From Tardiphaga robiniae (GTDB taxonomy: Bacteria > Pseudomonadota > Alphaproteobacteria > Rhizobiales > Xanthobacteraceae): a DNA stretch of 64,000 bases. Every line of letters begins with the position of its first letter. Positions within the stretch are counted from its first letter, which is position 1. Shown one piece after another: positions 61,266 to 64,000 of this stretch. The notes under the pieces are model-generated. The model had not been told where the DNA came from, did no database searches, and worked only from the letters and a program-made list of their open reading frames with translations. The stretch spans positions 1-64,000 of the forward strand of contig NZ_JABMCJ010000077.1 in assembly GCF_013359755.1 (NCBI RefSeq). Reading direction: 5' to 3'. The position numbers and the translations under genes were made by a program.

Positions 61266-61422
61266 GAGTTCGGGGAAATGGAGATCAGGGGAATCGTGGG
61301 GGTCTTCATGTTGCAGCACACAATCACGTGAGCCTCCTCACGAAAACCGCCGATGCGACATGGCTTGGCGGGTTTCCATGCAAGGCTGCACCTCGCCACA
61401 ACCCAACCTTGCGCGGACGGTT

Positions 61423-62349
61423 TTAGCCCTTTTTGGCGGGCCTAATGGGCCCCTCCACCGCAGGGAGCGATTTCAGATAGAGCGCCATCGCCGAGCGGTC
61501 GTCTGCGCTCAACTGGGAGGTATTGCGGATCACACGGGCCATGGAGCCACCGGCGGTGTCGCCGTCCGGCGTCTGCCCGGTTTCGAGAAAATACGCGATG
61601 TCCTTTTCGCTCCAGTCACCGAGACGCTTCTGGGTGATGTTGGGCACCCAACCCTCGCCGTCGGGGTTCGGACCGCCGGCAAAGCGCTGTAACGTCACGA
61701 TGCCGCCCAATGCATTGCGCGGGCTGTGGCACTCGGCGCAGTGGCCCAGCGCATTCACCAGATAGCTGCCGCGATTCCACTGCGGCGACTTCGAAGCATC
61801 CGCCTCGAAGGGTTTGCCATCGAGGAACAGCAGCTTCCAGACGCCGAGGTTGCGGCGGATGTTAAATGGAAATGGCACCGCATGATCCGGCGCCTTGCTG
61901 GCTACCGGTGGCAGCGTCTTCAGAAAAGCGAACAGGTCCCTGATATCCTCCACCTTCATCTGCTGGTAGGACGTGTAGGGAAAAGCCGGAAAGTAATGCG
62001 AGCCGTTCGGCGACGTGCCCTTCAGCAGCGCCGTCACAAAATCAGCCTCGCTCCAGCGGCCGATACCGGCCGTGGGATCGGGCGAGATGTTGGGCACATA
62101 GAACGTACCGAACGGCGATGTCAGCGGGAGCCCGCCCCCGAGCTTGAGCCGATCCTGCTGCGCCGGCGTCGCATGGCATGACGAGCAGCCACCGGCATTG
62201 AAGACCACTGCGCCATTGCCGGGATTGGGCGTGTGCGGCGGGAGCGTGCTCGCAGCCACCGTTACGGGAATCGTCAGCCACCAGAACACGCCGAGGCCGA
62301 TGACAGCCGCGACAAATGCGAGAATGAAAAGCCGTTTCAGCACGTGCAT
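61423..62349 (-). CDS. Diheme class I cytochrome c
   Basis: From the ATG at 62349 the protein is 308 residues with an N-terminal membrane anchor or uncleaved signal (about 6-28, LFILAFVAAVIGLGVFWWL). Two heme sites CSSCH (residues about 56-60) and CAECH (about 200-204) divide it into two cytochrome c domains, with axial methionine candidates in later segments such as YTSYQQMKVEDI and GGSMARV. It resembles membrane-anchored cytochromes that take electrons from sugar or alcohol dehydrogenases. No such dehydrogenase gene is adjacent, but a molybdopterin hydroxylase begins 1.2 kb away and often has a cytochrome partner. Confidence 0.88.
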   Translation of the reverse strand: MHVLKRLFILAFVAAVIGLGVFWWLTIPVTVAASTLPPHTPNPGNGAVVFNAGGCSSCHATPAQQDRLKLGGGLPLTSPFGTFYVPNISPDPTAGIGRWSEADFVTALLKGTSPNGSHYFPAFPYTSYQQMKVEDIRDLFAFLKTLPPVASKAPDHAVPFPFNIRRNLGVWKLLFLDGKPFEADASKSPQWNRGSYLVNALGHCAECHSPRNALGGIVTLQRFAGGPNPDGEGWVPNITQKRLGDWSEKDIAYFLETGQTPDGDTAGGSMARVIRNTSQLSADDRSAMALYLKSLPAVEGPIRPAKKG

Positions 62350-62507
62350 GTCCAATTGGTATCCGGGTCAAACTTCAGCACATAAAGCGCGTCGAACAGC
62401 CGCTGCCGGAACGAAACCGTGATCCATCCCTTAGGCTCCCGGGGGAATGAATTGGCGTCTCGGATGTTTCCAGCCATGACGACCTCACCATCATCAGGGA
62501 GAAAACC

Positions 62508-62930
62508 ATGTCACCTCGTTCGATCATGCTCGCGTCCCTCGCGCTCGGCACCAGCATCGCCCTCGCCGGCCCCGCTTGCGCCGACAAGATGAAGGCGACC
62601 CTCAACAGCGCTTCCGAAGTGCCCGCCAATACCAGCGCCGGCAAGGGCACCGCCGATATCGACTTCGATCCCGCTACCAAGAAGCTGACCTGGAAGCTGA
62701 CCTATTCCGGCCTCACGGGTCCTGCGACCATGGCGCATTTCCACGGCCCCGCCGAAGCCGGCAAGAATGCCGGAGTGGCCGTACCGATCACACCAGCCAC
62801 ATCCGGCTCCGAAGGCAGCGCCACGCTGACCGACGCACAGGCCGCCGACCTATTAGCCGGCAAGTACTATGTCAACGTCCACACTGAGGCCAACAAAGGC
62901 GGCGAGATCCGCGGACAGGTGACGAAGTAA
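62508..62930 (+). CDS. CHRD-domain exported protein
   Basis: The 140-residue protein has a signal peptide (1-25, LASLALGTSIALAGPACADK) followed by one CHRD domain: KMKATLNSASEVPANTSAGKGTADIDF, LTWKLTYSGLTGPATMAHFHGPAEAGKNAGV and YYVNVHTEANKGGEIRGQV at the end. CHRD is named after chordin; in bacteria such single-domain proteins are secreted or periplasmic with unknown role, with a possible metal site at HFHGP and NVHT. It starts with GGGAGAAAACC before ATG. Confidence 0.88.
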   Translation: MSPRSIMLASLALGTSIALAGPACADKMKATLNSASEVPANTSAGKGTADIDFDPATKKLTWKLTYSGLTGPATMAHFHGPAEAGKNAGVAVPITPATSGSEGSATLTDAQAADLLAGKYYVNVHTEANKGGEIRGQVTK

Positions 62931-62957
62931 CATTCGAACCAACGATGGTTGAACAAA

Positions 62958-62983
62958 AGGGCGAGCGCTACGGCGTTCGCCCT
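62958..62983. terminator. Bidirectional hairpin terminator between CHRD and cytochrome c' genes
   Basis: An 11-bp stem with one G-T pair (agggcgagcgc / gcgttcgccct), 4-base loop. The minus side is followed by TTTTGTTC, fitting termination of the cytochrome c' gene; the plus side has only a weak T content. Confidence 0.65.
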
Positions 62984-63007
62984 CTCATTCAGAGTTCACA
63001 ATCGAGC

Positions 63008-63454
63008 TCAGATCTTCAGCCTGAACGTCTCGTGGCAGCCGCCGCATGCCTTGCCGATGCCGCCGACATTCGCCTTGAGGCTGTCGAGATCCTTGATCTT
63101 GGCCTTGGCGTCGGTGACGGCCTTGGCGAAGGTGACGATGTGGGCATCGAAACCGGCCTTGTCTTCCCAGACCTTCGGTGACGTCGAATAGTCACCTTCA
63201 GCCTTCAGGCCCTTGGTGCTGTCCGGAAACAGCGTCGGCAGCTTCTTGGCGGTTTCGTCCAGCACGGTCAGCGCGGCCTCGACCGCGGCCTGATCATAGG
63301 GCTTGTCGCCCTTGGCCATCGCGCTGAGCGTGCCGCCAAGAGCGCGACCATTGGACTTCATCAGCGTCTGGCGTTCCTTGACGATCTCCTGCTGGGCCGA
63401 GACCGCCCCCACACCCAACAGCAAAGCTCCGACAACGAGAAGCGCACGTTTCAT
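63008..63454 (-). CDS. Cytochrome c' (class II)
   Basis: From the ATG at 63454 the product is 148 residues with a signal peptide (1-21, ending VSAQQ). The mature part is a four-helix bundle with the heme-binding CGGCH near the C-terminus (GKACGGCHETFRLKI), the hallmark of class II cytochromes. The first helix has a QTLMKSN segment, with Met or other residues near the distal heme face. These periplasmic proteins bind NO and protect against it or shuttle electrons. It is monocistronic. Confidence 0.92.
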   Translation of the reverse strand: MKRALLVVGALLLGVGAVSAQQEIVKERQTLMKSNGRALGGTLSAMAKGDKPYDQAAVEAALTVLDETAKKLPTLFPDSTKGLKAEGDYSTSPKVWEDKAGFDAHIVTFAKAVTDAKAKIKDLDSLKANVGGIGKACGGCHETFRLKI

Positions 63455-63546
63455 CAACCAATACCCCTGTTTGGAATTCAATTAGGACTAGTTCGCAACA
63501 TGTAGATGAACCCCGCCGCCATCCGGCTATTCCCGGCGGCGGCGCT

Positions 63547-64000
63547 TTACAGCGTGTGGAGCCGTTCGTGCTCGCGGATCGCCATCCACACCCGCTCAGG
63601 AGTTGCAGGCATGTCGACGTGCTCGATTTTGTATTCGCGATAGAGACCATCGATGATGGCGTTCATCACGGCCGGACAGGAGCCGATGGCGCCAGCCTCG
63701 CCAGCCCCCTTCACCCCCAGCGGATTGGTCACGCAGGGGATGTTGTGGGTCTCGAACGAGATCGGCGCGCCGTCGGCCGCGCGCGGCAGCGCATAGTCCA
63801 TGAAAGTGCCAGTGACGAGCTGGCCGTCCTCGGGATCATAGACCGCCTGCTCCATCAGCGCCTGGCCGATGCCCTGCATGGTGCCGCCATGCACCTGGCC
63901 GGCCAGCAGCAACGGATTCAGCGTGACGCCGAAATCGTCGACGATGACGTAATTGACAATGGCGATCTTGCCGGTCGCAGGATCGATCTCGACCTCGACC
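63547..64000 (-). CDS. Xanthine dehydrogenase family molybdopterin-binding subunit (partial, C-terminus)
   Basis: The frame enters from the right edge and ends at 63547, so only about 150 C-terminal residues are seen. The sequence GGTMQGIGQALMEQAVYD, the SFETHNIPCVTNPLGVKGAGEAGAIGSCPAVMNAI block with the catalytic glutamate in GAGEAG, and the final DMPATPERVW are typical of the CoxL/XdhB large subunit. Such enzymes oxidise CO, purines or aldehydes. The rest of the operon lies outside the window. Confidence 0.9.
   Translation of the reverse strand, partial: VEVEIDPATGKIAIVNYVIVDDFGVTLNPLLLAGQVHGGTMQGIGQALMEQAVYDPEDGQLVTGTFMDYALPRAADGAPISFETHNIPCVTNPLGVKGAGEAGAIGSCPAVMNAIIDGLYREYKIEHVDMPATPERVWMAIREHERLHTL

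Noticed and set aside
1-64000. CRISPR arrays, tRNA/rRNA genes, transposases, integrases, prophage
   Set aside because: No regularly spaced repeats, no cloverleaf or rRNA segments recognised, and no mobile-element proteins among the frames.

Overview
The window is typical chromosome of an alphaproteobacterium of the Bradyrhizobium / Rhodopseudomonas / Tardiphaga group (Nitrobacteraceae). The evidence is the GC-rich code, an EcfF/OsrA-type sigma/anti-sigma pair, an alphaproteobacterial LexA box (GTTC-N7-GTTC), the imuA-imuB-dnaE2 cassette, a bacteriophytochrome with an HWE kinase, the TIGR03808/TIGR03809-like pair, and the small intergenic palindromes common in that family. I see no rRNA, tRNA, CRISPR array, transposase or prophage.

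Layout. 0-0.7 kb: repeat-derived non-coding DNA. 0.7-6.3 kb: a Tat-exported beta-helix protein and its convergent partner, then a minus-strand operon of ECF sigma factor, membrane anti-sigma factor and secreted S8 protease. 6.4-9 kb: a possible 24-residue ORF with its own terminator, a diguanylate cyclase and a DUF2336 protein. 9.2-11.5 kb: a sugar-acid type dehydrogenase translationally coupled to a flavin monooxygenase. 11.5-12.8 kb: EcfF/OsrA (NrsF) stress module with a visible autoregulatory promoter. 13-18.2 kb: a low-complexity exported protein, enoyl-CoA hydratase, CoA hydrolase/transferase and a TolC-type channel. 18.2-20.7 kb: bacteriophytochrome. 21-25.4 kb: CzcA/CzcB metal efflux. 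25.5-27 kb: CoA transferase. 27.4-35.9 kb: a DNA damage island in which one LexA box sits between the translesion mutasome (imuA-imuB-dnaE2, minus) and a radical-SAM repair protein plus DUF4130-UdgX fusion (plus). 36.7-41.9 kb: TetR-regulated RND multidrug pump. 42.5-50.8 kb: a seven-gene operon with an NMT1/THI5-type ABC importer followed by four sugar-type enzymes including a DUF993 aldolase, preceded by a TetR gene. 50.9-60 kb: TauE/SafE exporter, VOC protein, two PfkB kinases, then an oxidative uronate/aldarate set (IlvD/Edd dehydratase, uronate dehydrogenase, SMP-30 lactonase, aldehyde dehydrogenase). 60.3-64 kb: EamA transporter, diheme cytochrome c, CHRD protein, cytochrome c' and the C-terminus of a molybdopterin hydroxylase large subunit.

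How they work together. Three parts are modular systems. (1) The sigma/anti-sigma/protease operon, where the periplasmic end of the anti-sigma factor looks like the protease's own propeptide, suggests protease-linked envelope sensing. (2) The LexA-centred island couples mutagenic bypass with uracil/abasic-site handling. (3) The 42.5-50 kb operon looks like a self-contained uptake and catabolic route for an unidentified polyol, sugar acid or cyclitol. Names and functions are assigned from motifs and remembered family features; no database search was possible.
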